Shown: one piece after another, positions 12,001 through 22,299 of the stretch
Layout: every line of letters begins with the position of its first letter
Position numbering within the stretch: position 1 is the first letter of the stretch
From: Mixophyes australis
Taxonomy: Eukaryota > Chordata > Amphibia > Anura > Limnodynastidae
Length of the DNA stretch: 64,000 bases
Assembly: GCA_036250195.1 (NCBI GenBank)
Contig: JAVHZZ010000003.1
Coordinates: forward strand, 344,073,375 to 344,137,374
Direction: 5' to 3'
The notes under the pieces: model-generated
Database searches by the model: none
What the model was told of the DNA's origin: nothing
What the model saw: the letters and a program-made list of their open reading frames with translations, nothing else
Made by a program: the position numbers and the translations under genes

Positions 12001-12830
12001 AGATTTTAACATAGTAGGGGGCACTTCCCCTAGCTAGATCTCCTGTTGTTTAGGTAAACAAAGATAGCTTCTGTTAAACAATAGTCTGGTCTACTTGACA
12101 ATATAATTATTGATGCATTGTTTCTGCAGACCTAGAATACACATAGACTTACTCTGTTGGCATAAGTAAACAATAGAAAGCCCTAAGAATAGCATGAATA
12201 CCTCAGTGTAATAGATAATATGACACAATATCATATATTACCAATCTTAAAGCTAATATTCAAACACAGTATGGGGGTGAGCACAGACATGCTATGGGAA
12301 TGAATACACACATACTGAATACAAAGTCATAATGTGTGCTAGAACAGGACAGACACTCTAGGGGGACATGGGGATAAAAAAGTACATGTTCAATGGTATC
12401 GTGACAATTGCTGAAAGGTAGTACCTACTAACTGTAGATCAACACTTGTTAGGTGGATGGCAATTTCTGTAAAATTTTCCCTATCCTGTACCCGTCCTTT
12501 ACACATTCTCTTGCACTGCTCAGTTCCCCCGTCCTTTTTCTTTTTTGTTTTGGTTATCCATTCTTTACATAATTCCATTCTTTCAGTTACCTTTAAAGCA
12601 TAAAGAAAGTGCAAGCCACAATTTTTACTTAAATCATTGTATTGTATGAAATCTTATCTTCTTGCCATGAGGGGTTTTTCCGAGTAGAGAACTTAATTAT
12701 GGTTGTTTAGCAAGTACAACAATGCAAAGTTCTATGCTGTAATTTGACAATTGTATTGTGTAATCCTTTGTTGGTAAACCGACTTATTTTGCTTGCATTT
12801 CAATAAAGAAATAATATATAAAAATGAAAT
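9045..12830 (+). mobile_element. L1-type LINE, degenerate ORF2, split by a solo LTR
   Basis: Broken frames keep the order of an L1-type reverse transcriptase. An upstream helix-rich stretch with a LPELEEAI word (about 9200) leads into a GPD-F-IYYYKK region. A segment at 9622-9855 reads a degraded TRQGCPLSP-type motif (here TRHGCNILL), then FALCMEALARLIRAN. A C-terminal segment at 10056-10394 reads RVNVIKINTLPKILY and later LPHLVNYY. The YADD catalytic motif is not intact. The 3' part resumes after the LTR at 12407 and ends near 12830 with TTTCAATAAAG and A-rich sequence. Many stops and frameshifts make it a fossil. Confidence 0.75.
11213..12406 (-). mobile_element. Solo LTR, 1194 bp, TSD ATTGC
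   Basis: On the minus strand it begins TGTCACGATACC and ends CCATCACA, giving TG..CA ends. It is flanked by perfect 5-bp duplications ATTGC (11208-11212 and 12407-12411). An AATAAA signal on the minus strand lies at about 11316-11321, near the 3' end. No internal retroviral or gypsy coding region remains, so this is a solo LTR formed by recombination. It is inserted in the L1-type LINE. A second copy, inverted, lies at 53438-54620. Confidence 0.88.
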
Positions 12831-14229
12831 GCAACTTAGTACAACATTTGTGAGCTATTATATAATTTCATCTGAAATGTATGTATTGTGCCATTATACT
12901 ACATTGAGTGCATACCTCTCAGCAGTCAATATTTTGGTGGGACTATTCAAATTCTCTGATTCAGAAATGGGTATGACCTCATCTGAATGTGGGCAGATCA
13001 TGGGAGGGGCGTATTGTGTCCAGATTTTGCTTCTTAAATTGTTCTGAAGTATGTGGGTGAGTGCTTTCGTCAGAGTATAATGCAAGAAATTGTGTTGGAT
13101 ATAGAAAACAACACAATTAATAGGAAATTATTTATAATTTTTTAAATTAGTGTAAATAAATGTAAATTATATAAATATTAACACAAAAACAAAACTCCAG
13201 CCTGGTTTTGCCACAACCAGAATATGAGGATTGTTTTCTACACAGGGTGATTTAAGCACATTCCCTATTAGCATTACTGTAATAAAAGCCCTGTGTGATA
13301 CAGTAGGTATAATTCTCCTTCCGTGTATGAATGACAATAGTAATAAATGTATTCTAAAATACAATCACAAAATCAAATACATATAGAAATCTTATAGGAC
13401 CATCAATGAAGAATGCACTATTAACTTCAGAGGTCAATCTGCAATCAGCCAATTAAAATAAGTGCAGACAACTGTCATCATTATCAGTGTGTATTTGTAC
13501 CAGCTCTCAGGCAACTGCAAGTGATATGGCTACTAATAGGCAGTGGGTCTGCCTCTGTGGTAATCACACGAACATGCCCTATCTGTACTTAGACTGCATT
13601 TGACCACGTTGTTCCTTGCCCTTTTCCAACTCTCCAAGGAGGCTCAAGTGTCAGATTTGACCAAATCTGCATATGGATGTAGACGTACATTTTATGTGGG
13701 GATGCACAGTACAAATTTGTCTATTTAAGACTAAAAACAAGCAAATTCTACTCAGCGTCAGCCCCAGTATTTGTTTCATGATTGGTAATGGCACATAGTG
13801 TCCATCTTGTTGCATGCATGCACTTCTGGATAAACTGCTGGTGGCTGAATACTGTGTAAGATGTGAGCCAGTTACTTATATGGATACCTACATTTTTGAT
13901 CTACATGAGCAACTGCCAATACTAATGTCCATTGACAAACTAAAGAGACGTTTGCTATTCACTGAGCAGGTGCTGGCTGGGGCTAGTGCTCAGGGGTGGG
14001 CATATGGATCAATAGGATCCTGAAGAATGTAAATGGGAAACAGTTAAAAGAAAGGGTTGATGGAAGCGTGTTAGGGAGGTTAATTATGATCTGACACACC
14101 TAATACATATATTAAATTAACTGATTTGGGGGATGTCAGTAGAGAAGTATTATTATTGCAGCAGGATACTTCCACTAGCAACCAGGAGAATTCATTTTCC
14201 ACCATAAATGGGAACAAATAGTAAAGGAT
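12831..14229. other. Non-coding stretch
   Basis: AT-rich sequence with only short frames. No transposon ends or gene features could be supported. Confidence 0.4.
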
Positions 14230-14560
14230 GGGCAGGTCCTCATGGCAGGGAATTCAATTATTAGGATATCAGGTTATCTGTCATCAAGAATGTGATTGTA
14301 GAACAGTTTGCTAATTACCGAGTACTCAGCTTAAGCTTTAAGTGGGACCAGTCAATAGATTTTTGGGAGTTTCTGGGGAGAATCCAGCTAGGAAAATCCA
14401 GCTGGATGAGAACTTGATGTAGAAAGGAGGTTTTTTAGAGAACTGTTACTATAACTCTCTCATTAACGCGCTTTATAGTAGGAACAGGCTGCATCTCGAT
14501 GGGGAAGGTGCACCTGTCCTGGTGAGAAGATGGTTAGAAAGCTGGACATTTTAAGCTAGG
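14230..14560 (+). pseudogene. Possible retroelement ORF1 (SGNH-esterase-like) remnant
   Basis: Two patches read like the ends of a lipase/esterase-type ORF1 domain found in some non-LTR elements: GNSIIR near 14250, where families have GDS-I-R, and NRLHLDGEGAPVL followed by RRWLESW and a stop at 14490-14555, resembling the C-terminal DGLHLN..G block. The stretch between is full of stops. The call is inference from two short patches. Confidence 0.4.
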
Positions 14561-14947
14561 AGCTGAGTGAGGTGAGGAGAGGAGAGCAGTGTGCAAGATA
14601 TTGAAGACACAAATACATTTTGAATCTCAAGTTAGACTATTGTGATCCCTATTGCCAAAATTCACAGACTGTAGAAAAGAAACCTCCATATTGCTTCACA
14701 CACACAAGGCTGAGAACACTGCTTGACCAAAGTGACAGCACTTCTGTCCGTGGTGCTGAAACTTAGAAAGTGTAAGTGTACATGATGAGTGCACTATATC
14801 TAAAGTCAAAACTTCATCCAGACTGTATTTGTAAGTGTACAGTAGTTGCAGTTTTACAGTAAATTGTACTCTTTGTACATTTTTTTATTGCAGCATTAGC
14901 ATATGCATTAGTGTGTGTTATAATTGTTAATTGAGAGTATCTTTTTT

Positions 14948-15321
14948 GAAGATCCAGAATGATGTGCTTCTGATGATGTGTGAAGATCCAGAATGATGTG
15001 CTTCTGATGATGTGTGAAGATCCAGAATGATGTGCTTCTGATGATGTGTGAAGATCCAGAATGATGTGCTTCTGATGATGTGTGAAGATCCAGAATGATG
15101 TGCTTCTGATGATGTGTGAAGATCCAGAATGATGTGCTTCTGATGATGTGTGAAGATCCAGAATGATGTGCTTCTGATGATGTGTGAAGATCCAGAATGA
15201 TGTGCTTCTGATGATGTGTGAAGATCCAGAATGATGTGCTTCTGATGATGTGTGAAGATCCAGAATGATGTGCTTCTGATGATGTGTGAAGATCCAGAAT
15301 GATGTGCTTCTGATGATGTGT
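14948..15321. repeat. 34-bp minisatellite, 11 near-identical units
   Basis: Eleven head-to-tail units of 34 bp start GAAGATCCAGAATGATGTGC, at 14948, 14982, 15016 and so on to 15288. I see no differences between units, so the array expanded or was homogenised recently. The unit contains paired words (CCAGAATGATG, TTCTGATGATG). A frame open on the minus strand across the array follows from three units being 102 bp; it is not a gene. Confidence 0.97.
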
Positions 15322-17774
15322 TGTGAGGCTTATTGTCCCAAGTGTTCATATGATCAAGATCCCCGTAATGTCCTGTACTAACAGCACAGTATGCAGTCCA
15401 CTTAAACCATTAATACATGTTTTTTGTAGGGCAGAGGTTTTAGTATTTTAGTGGTAGAAGGCGGATAGGTGGGATGTTTTTGAAGGTGGTAAAGGAATCA
15501 TATAAAATAAATTTTATAAGAATGGATGTTTTTTATATTTTAAATACACATACAAAATCTTCTATATGTCATTGTTCATCATTACTCGATTACAATACTT
15601 TTAAGTTTAATATAACAGTTATGGCATGATGACAAAGCAGGTATCAATTTAACCCTTGCTTTCGCCTCTCATTCCGTATTATTTGATTCAAGTACAAATA
15701 ATAATAATAATAATATTAATAATAGTAACATGTTGATTGTATGATATGATCACATCTGTGTCGGTGCTAAAATGTTACACATTTTTTTTTATGGAACACA
15801 TTCAGAAAAAATAATGTGATACAAGTAGGCAGAGTTTACTTACTGAGTACATATGATTAGCTAGGGAATTGGAAAAATTCACATTATGCAGGAATTATAC
15901 CCTATGAGTTGGGGCGGTGACAGTCAATTCATTCTGCTGTGTGTTTGGAGTAGGACCGGGAAAACATAATACCAAACTCCACTGGCAAACTTTTAGCCGA
16001 CAAATGTGGAATAAGAATACTTTGCAGAGCTGTTTTCAAGGTTTCGTGCCTTTCTTTTCATAATCATATATTTGGTAAAAACTATGTAAAGTAATATAAT
16101 AATAATAATAATAATAATAATAAATTTCTTTATTAGAAAAAGTTATTTTTATCAAGGGTGTCAAGTTATTGTCCAATTAATAAATATCTGTTACCAAGAT
16201 TTCATTGTAGCTGTATAAAGTCAGCAAGGAGCAGGAGCAAAATGGATGTAGAGCCCCAGGGAGGGAAAAGCACGAACATATTAGTATTAAATGCTATGTA
16301 ATAAGATATGTACTATAAAGTTCATGGGTGATTTATGCTGGGAAACTATTTCTATAACTGTCTTTAGGAATATAAATATTACTAGTGTGTTTTGATATTG
16401 AGGTCATGCAATAGTTATGTTTTATCTACTTTTAATTTAATACTCAGACCCTGAATTATTATTAGGTTTTACCGAATCCAGTCTGTGGGACTTTGGCAAA
16501 AAGCAATGCAAGGTTTAGTATAGATCACAGAGTGAAACATTCATGGGTTCTTTGATGAGATAAAGAATGTTGAACTTTGTTTCAATGTCACTGGCTGTTT
16601 ATAAACTAATCACCAATGGTGATTTTTTTTCCCCATATATAAAGCATGGAATTAAAATTTGCTTAACCTTATGCTGAATTTCCACAGTAACTCTATTTGT
16701 GAGTAAAACACCTGACTATTTCAATCCTGATTATTATTAAAGATATTTTTTAAATTGTACTGCATAATATTCACCTAATTCTTCAGTTTTGCAAGATGAA
16801 TTTGTCCGTCGACCCAGCTCTCTTCTATAACTATAAATTCCGCAAATACAGTGAGAAATGGCTTTCCACGGAAAAGCTAAGCAAAAGTGGAACGCTAGGA
16901 TCGTGTGGCCCGAACTTCACACCTCAGCAAAATAGCCAGTTTCATTGCAAAACTTGATTTGCAAAACAATTTGCTGCTATTTTGCTCATATCTACTTGTT
17001 ATCACCAACAGATAAAAGAATGCATCCCGCAACCTGAAAACAATCACTATGTAACAGAACATTGTTGCGCCCATTACTGTCCCCAACTGTCTGTCAACTC
17101 TAAAAATGAAAAACAGGCACCCTACTGATAGTATGGTGCAAGGCTGTAGCAAATGATCTTAGGGTGCATCACAAGAAAGTGTGCATTAAAGAGGGCCATA
17201 GTTGTTTTGCAATTTAAGATTACATTTACTGAATGTGGGTTAGGAAGAGCAGTTTAGGTACAAGGACTCGGATATTATCAGATTATTACCTCCAAGTTAC
17301 CTCAGAACCGGAGTCTTCCAGAAGCCAGTGACTGTGAATTTAAAAGCACTCTAATTTATAAGCACCAGTTAAGCATAACAGTGTCATGTGTGTGTGTGTG
17401 TGTGTGTATGTGTGTGTGTGTGTGTGTGTATGTGTGTGTGTGTGTGTGTGTGTGTTCTGCTTCCTGTTGAATTTTCAAAACATCAGAACCCACTCTATAT
17501 TATGCCATAGTCCTCCTTTACAACTAGGCCATGGCACAAAGCCTATTGTATTATGTATCACCATAATGCCCAATGATCATCCTATTAAAATTGATTGTCT
17601 CATCTTCAGGCATATTTGGTGAATGTGGTTGGAATGGAACAGGTATCAAGATTTTAAGATTCACTAGATTAACTGCTGCATTTTTATTGCTACTTTTCAT
17701 TGATATCCAGCCCATATCTATCATTTGTTCACAGGGTTTGTCAATAAAACACTAGACAAGGCATATCCAGGGCA
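15322..17774. other. Non-coding stretch with microsatellites
   Basis: AT-rich. Contains (TAA)n around 15697-15725 and 16096-16123. No genes or clear element ends seen. Confidence 0.5.
17386..17455. repeat. (TG)n microsatellite
   Basis: About 35 TG units, interrupted by two TATG variants. A valine/cysteine frame across it is an artefact. Confidence 0.98.
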
Positions 17775-17935
17775 CTTGAGACTAGAGATGGGCGGGTCCG
17801 GTTCCACGAGAACCGAACCCACCCGAACTTTGGGTATTCGAGTACCGAGCCCGCCCGCTCGGAATCCAAATCAAGGCCAAACGCCATCATGACGTCGTCG
17901 GATCTCGGGACTCGGTTCTCGCGATACTTGAAGAT

Positions 17936-17943
17936 TATAAATA
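17936..17943 (+). promoter_or_regulatory. TATA-like box of hAT-like copy 1
   Basis: TATAAATA lies about 600 bp before the element's first ATG (18536) and just downstream of CpG-rich short palindromes. The same box is kept in copy 2, which supports a real element promoter and fixes the transcription sense. Activity is inferred. Confidence 0.5.
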
Positions 17944-18110
17944 CACGCCTCCACAGCAATCCATCGCCATTTGACAGAGGGAGAGAGCAGGGTGTAGTCA
18001 CAGGCTGATTAGAGCAGGGACAGAGAAAACAATATTCTTATTCCAATTGAGCTATCAAAAATCGCTAGAGAAGAGAGGAGGATAGAGGAGTTTTTTTTTT
18101 TCAATATTTG

Positions 18111-18525
18111 GCACTCCCCAGTGTTTTTGGGGTGTCCCCCATAATTGTGCATAAATATTTCTGGCTGTCAAAATTACTATATGTCAGCAGTATCTACCAA
18201 ATACTTTTTAGCACTCCCCAGTGCTTTTGGGGTGTCCCCCATAATTGTGCATAAATATTTCTGGCTGTCAAAATTACTATATGTCAGCAGTATCTACCAA
18301 ATACTTTTTAGCACTCCCAAGGGCTTTTGGGGTGTCCCCCATAATTGTGCATAAATATTTCTGGCTGTCAAAATTACTATCTGTCAGCAGTATCTACCAA
18401 ATACTTTTTAGCACTCCCAAGTGCTTTTGGGGTGTCCCCCATAATTGGGCATAAATATTTCTGGCTGTCAAAATTACTATATGTCAGCAGTATCTACCAA
18501 ATAATTTGTAGCACTACAAGTGCTT
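18111..18525 (+). repeat. 100-bp tandem array (4 units) in hAT-like copy 1
   Basis: Units start at 18111, 18211, 18311 and 18411 with GCACTCCC and contain GGGGTGTCCCCCATAATTG and AAATATTTCTGGCTGTCAAA. A short partial unit follows. Units differ at only a few positions. The same array in copy 2 has nine units of 99 bp. Confidence 0.97.
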
Positions 18526-18535
18526 TGGGCTCAGA

Positions 18536-19232
18536 ATGGATTCAAAGCAGTTCACACATGAGCAGAATGAGCAACCAGGTTCTGTCACCAGTCCTGATGG
18601 TAGTGTTCCCAGTACGTCATCTGGGGAAGGCGATGTCAAACTACACAGTGTTTCGAAATCAGTCCAAAAAACAAAAACAAAAAAAAATTTACCGTGTTGA
18701 AGCGAAAAAGAAGTGTTACTGAGCAAAAGTTAAGTGCCGATAAAAAAAAATTGCCAACATGCCATTCTACACACGCAGTGGCTAAGAGAGAATGAGGCCT
18801 TCACCTTTGGCTATTAGTGGCACATCCCAAAAAGTTACCGAGCCTACAATTGGTGCATAACTACTGATACGCGTCAAAGCCGAGCAGCAAGATAACAGTA
18901 AGGCATTAGAGGATAATGTTTGCTCTGATTCACAAATGACACCAATCCCTGTGGAGAGTCCATCTAACAGTGGTATGTCTAATCGTGAGCATTCTGTTAG
19001 TGTACCCATAAAGAAGGGCCCTTTCAGAAGTTCTGCTGATGTGTACCTGAACAGCCCGAGTGTAGCCGGTGATACACAAATTGAGGATGCCACTTTGGAA
19101 ATAGAAGAGGATGAGGGGGAGATTTGTGGAGGTGATGAGGGTGCTAATGAGGATGTTGATGATTATGATGCAGACAGATACCAAATTGCCTTTCTCAATT
19201 TCTATTTATATTCTAGATTATATAACAGCTGA
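18536..19232 (+). pseudogene. Element-encoded protein remnant, copy 1
   Basis: The ATG at 18536 opens a frame reading MDSKQFTHEQNEQPGSVTSP that soon meets a stop. After frameshifts, a second piece (18936-19232) reads a Ser-rich stretch, a KKGPF word and an acidic block ending DDYDADRYQIAFL. The parallel frame in copy 2 is longer and confirms that the pieces belong together. Low complexity and an acidic end suggest the N-terminal regulatory part of a hAT-family protein, but no BED finger or catalytic residue is visible. Function is not assigned. Confidence 0.6.
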
Positions 19233-19269
19233 ATAGTTTTCTCTTTTACTCCTAGTGGAGAGGGGATCT

Positions 19270-19600
19270 GATGCAGACAGATACCAAACTGCCTTTGTCC
19301 ATTTATTTGTATATTCGAATTTCTAGTTCTACAGTCTGTGCAGGCTGCTTTTTTTATATTCAACTACAAGTGGAGGGCGGTGGGGCATAGATAGCCACCA
19401 AACTACCGTGGTCCATTTATTTTTACTTTCTAGTTCCACAGTCTGCGCAGGCTGCTTTTTTTATATTCAACTACAAGTGGAGGACGGGGGAGGCATAGAT
19501 AGCCACCAAACTACCGTGGTCCATTTAATTTTACTTTCTAGTTCCACAGTCTGTGCAGGCTGCTTTTTTTATATTCAACTACAAGTGGAGGGTGTAATAT
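19270..19600 (+). repeat. 107-108-bp tandem units in hAT-like copy 1
   Basis: CAGGCTGCTTTTTTTATATT recurs at 19341, 19448 and 19556, with flanking words ACTACAAGTGGAGG and CCACCAAACTACCGTGG. Copy 2 also has three units (43257, 43365, 43484 on the plus strand). Confidence 0.9.
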
Positions 19601-19737
19601 ACACCCAAAGACGATGGCTACATTGCCAATAATCAAAGATGGAGGAGGTAGACAGCCAGGTTTGTCTGTATAATTTACAGACAAGTGTTCAAATTAAGGA
19701 CGGCCTACCAGGGATTAAATTGTTTTATTCATAATTT

Positions 19738-19781
19738 ATTAGCTTTAGAATTACCTAACTTATCTAAGAAACTGGTGGAGC
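19738..19781 (-). pseudogene. 18S rRNA-derived 44-bp block in copy 1
   Basis: On the minus strand this block reads GCTCCACC..CTTAGATAA..GGTAATTCTAAAGCTAAT, matching the 18S 5'-domain segment that includes TAATTCTAGAGCTAAT. By eye 37 of 44 positions agree with a vertebrate 18S consensus without gaps. The equivalent block in copy 2 differs at other positions, so their consensus is closer to 18S than either copy. Confidence 0.7.
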
Positions 19782-20302
19782 ACTAAAATAGGTTATTTAA
19801 GACCAAAAAAATTGTATTTTTTTCAAAAATAGCAAAACAAAACCAAACATAACCAAAACCAAAACCAAAACACACAAGGGCGGTTTTGCAAAACCAAAAC
19901 CAAAACACGAAGGTAATCCAGATCCAAAACCGAATACAAAACCAAAACACGGGGGTCAGTGACCATCTCTACTTGAGACCCTCTTCAAGCACCAAAACAT
20001 TTAACACGATGAAAGAAGTGTGTAAACTCCATAAGAGACACTGGCACAGAATAGCTATCTTGTAAGCATAGTTGGGCTACATGGGTTTTGAATTATGTTG
20101 TTTGATTACAGGTACTCTTGAGTTGCAACTGAATTGTGAATTGTGAATTACAACTGAATGTGCAGAATGCTTTTTATTAAACGAGATGGGAACAGGACAA
20201 GCGTGGGTTGGAGGGTCAGTGGAGGGGCAGTAAATAGAGGGGTAGACCTCAATAAAAATTAGAACGTACTAGTATATCAATGTACAAAGGATCCATTTTT
20301 AT

Positions 20303-20934
20303 TGTCAGGCGCCGTCTCCGCACCAGCACTAGGTGCTTGAGCGGGTGCCTGTATCCTCCCAACAGTCGACGCTCCTTTGTTTTCATTGCACGCTGTACGT
20401 GGCATACCCAGCAGACTCGTGTCCCGCTGCTAGGCAATTTGATGCTTTTCCCGCTCACCTGTCAGCGGTCCGCATGTCTGACCGAATCTGGTTCACCCAA
20501 TCAGGGTGCACTTTATTGTTTATATAGGATCCTTGTAATTGGTTCAGTGCCTGCTCCAGCGTCTCCTATTACCTCTGATCCCTGCATACTTTGGTTTTGA
20601 CTGGGCTACTTCTCTACTACTCTCCTGTGTCACGATTTGGTACCCTGTTGCTCAATTGGTACGATTATTGGCTTGACCTGACTACTCTCTGGATTCTCCC
20701 TGTGTACCATCCTGCTCGGCTGACTCTGACCTGGACCATTTGACTATGCCTGTCTACTACTGTCGCTACACTGGTGACTGTTTTGGAGAACAGCAACCTG
20801 CATATCCTCTACAGTTAAGCACAAACTCGCTTGTGGGGGTCCCTGGTGAATAACGGGGATTCATTAGACTCTGTGCCCCCCTGTTCAGTTGCGCTAATAC
20901 CGATTAGCGGCCATCTTTGCCAAATTCTGTGACA
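20303..20934 (+). mobile_element. Gypsy-type solo LTR, 632 bp
   Basis: Begins TGTCAGGCGCC and ends CTGTGACA. The flanks TTTAT and GTTAT agree at four of five positions as a decayed 5-bp duplication. A TATA-like TTTATATAGG lies near 20518, and GACTACTCTCTGGATTCTCC type pyrimidine runs fill the middle. It shares its ends and the GGTCCCTGGTGAA word with 40909-41526. No internal region remains. Confidence 0.8.
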
Positions 20935-20964
20935 GTTATCTAACAAGTTGTGTATTATCAGATC

Positions 20965-21330
20965 TAGCATGGTTGCTAAGTGGTCACCACTTCTGCCTTA
21001 CAGCACTGGGGTCATGAGTTCAATTCCCAACCATGGCCTTATCTGTGAAGAGTTTGTATGTTCTCCCTGTGTTTGCGTGGGTTTCCTCCGGGTGCTCCGG
21101 TTTCCTCCCACACTCCAAAAACATACTGGTAGGTTAACTGGCTGCTAACAAATTGATCCTAGTCTGTGTGTCTGTATGTCGCTGTCTGTCTGTCTGTGTG
21201 TGTGTGCTAGGGATTTTAGACTGTAAGCCCCAATGGGGCAGGGACTGATGTGAGTGAGTTCTCTGTACAGCGCTGCGGAATTAGTGGCGCTATATAAATA
21301 AAGGGTAATAATATTAATAATAATAATAAT
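20965..21330 (+). repeat. tRNA-headed SINE (V-SINE-like)
   Basis: The head keeps a degraded B box (GAGTTCAATTCCCAACC). Next comes the conserved central block TGCGTGGGTTTCCTCC, GGTGCTCCGGTTTCCTCC, CACACTCCAAAAACATACTG. The tail has GGGGCAGGGACTGATGTGAG and GGCGCTATATAAATAAA, then (TAA)n. This layout is that of vertebrate V-SINE-type elements with a LINE-derived tail. Confidence 0.8.
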
Positions 21331-21559
21331 CCAGTTCACACTATATCTATTACTGCTGGCAATAGGATTAACCTATTTATTTATGGATTTGGACACAAAA
21401 CAAATGAACAAAAATAAAACTGCTTTGTTGAATAAAGCAAACATATGAACTACAGGGAGTTCAGTGAAATGTGCATGATTTGCCCTGGTTCTATTCCTTG
21501 CACCACTGGCTTGTGAAATGCACAGATTATTTCTGTTTGCTATGAGATTGCAAGTCAAT

Positions 21560-22296
21560 CATCATCATCATCTCATTTATATAGCGCCACTAATTCTCAA
21601 GCGCTCTACAGAGACCTCACTCACATCAGTGCCTGCCCAATTGGAGCTTACAGTCTAAATTCCATAACATACACACAGCGCCGGTGCTAGGGTCCTTGGT
21701 GCCCTAGGCACAGTGTGAAAATCGCCGCCCCCCCCCCCCCTCTAAAAATTGCCCCCCCCCCCTTTAAAAATCGCCGCTGCGCTTCCCTCCCCACCCCTCC
21801 CCATGTCTTTCTTTAACTTACCTGCATGAAGCTGCTCCTCTCTGCTCTGTCTTCTCCCCTCCACTCACGGCCTGTCACTGTCAGTGAGCGGAGGGGAGAA
21901 GACAGAGCAGAGAGGAGCAGCTTCATGCAGGTAAGATTCATAGCCCCTTCCCTCCTCTCCTCCCCGTGGATTTCCATTTTTTTTTAATTTCGAGGCGCCC
22001 TGCAGAGCCCGGCGCCCTAGGCAATTGCCTAACCTTGCCTAATGGGAGCGCCGGGCCTGCATACACACACACACACACACACAGACTAGGGTCAATTTGA
22101 TAGGAGCCAATTAACCTGCTAGTATGTTTTTGGAGTGTGAGAGGAAACCGGAGCACTTGGAGGAAACTCACGCAAACACATGGAGAACATACAAACTCCC
22201 CACAGTTAAGACCATGGTCGGGAATTGAACTCATGACCCCAGTGCTGTGAGGCAGAAGTGCTAACCACCTAACCACCGTGCTTCCCTCGGTCACTC
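21560..22296 (-). repeat. tRNA-headed SINE split by a MITE
   Basis: Minus-strand copy of the SINE at 20965-21330. From the left, (ATC)n, TTTATATAGCGCCACTAATT and the GACTGT block lead to 21667, and the central block with the tRNA-like head resumes at 22060. The break is the hAT MITE 21676-22059. An (AC)n run follows the insertion. Confidence 0.85.
21676..22059. mobile_element. hAT-type MITE with a long hairpin, TSD CATACACA
   Basis: Ends CAGCGCCGG and CCGGGCCTG are inverted, with a perfect 8-bp duplication CATACACA at 21668-21675 and 22060-22067. Inside, 21817-21868 and 21884-21935 form a 52-bp stem with one mismatch and a 15-base loop. Both arms end in CAGGTAAG read outward, a consensus splice donor on either strand. 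Runs of C and GCCCTAGGC words lie near the ends. Non-coding. Confidence 0.93.
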
Positions 22297-22299
22297 ATA

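Larger units (their letters stand above)
17783..19971 (+). mobile_element. hAT-like element copy 1, TSD CTTGAGAC
   Basis: The element begins TAGAGATGGGCGGGTCCGG and ends AGTGACCATCTCTA. Both tips share the short inverted TAGAGATG/CATCTCTA. A perfect 8-bp duplication CTTGAGAC flanks it (17775-17782 and 19972-19979), as for hAT transposons. In order it carries a TATA-bearing 5' end, four 100-bp tandem units, remnants of a coding frame, three units of about 107 bp, an 18S-derived 44-bp block and a terminal region of repeated CCAAAA words. The frames are short and broken and show no DDE catalytic core, so it is non-autonomous. It has a sister copy at 42848-45552. Confidence 0.9.

Noticed and set aside
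14948..15321. CRISPR-like regular repeat
   Set aside because: The units are contiguous with no spacers, in a vertebrate genome; it is a minisatellite.
14927..15349. 140-codon minus-strand frame of repeated His/Ser/Ile-rich text
   Set aside because: It is the translation of the 34-bp minisatellite; three units are 102 bp and stay in frame.
17386..17622. Val/Cys-rich frame
   Set aside because: It comes from the (TG)n microsatellite.
20965..21060. A tRNA gene
   Set aside because: Only a degraded B box at a SINE head; no foldable cloverleaf.
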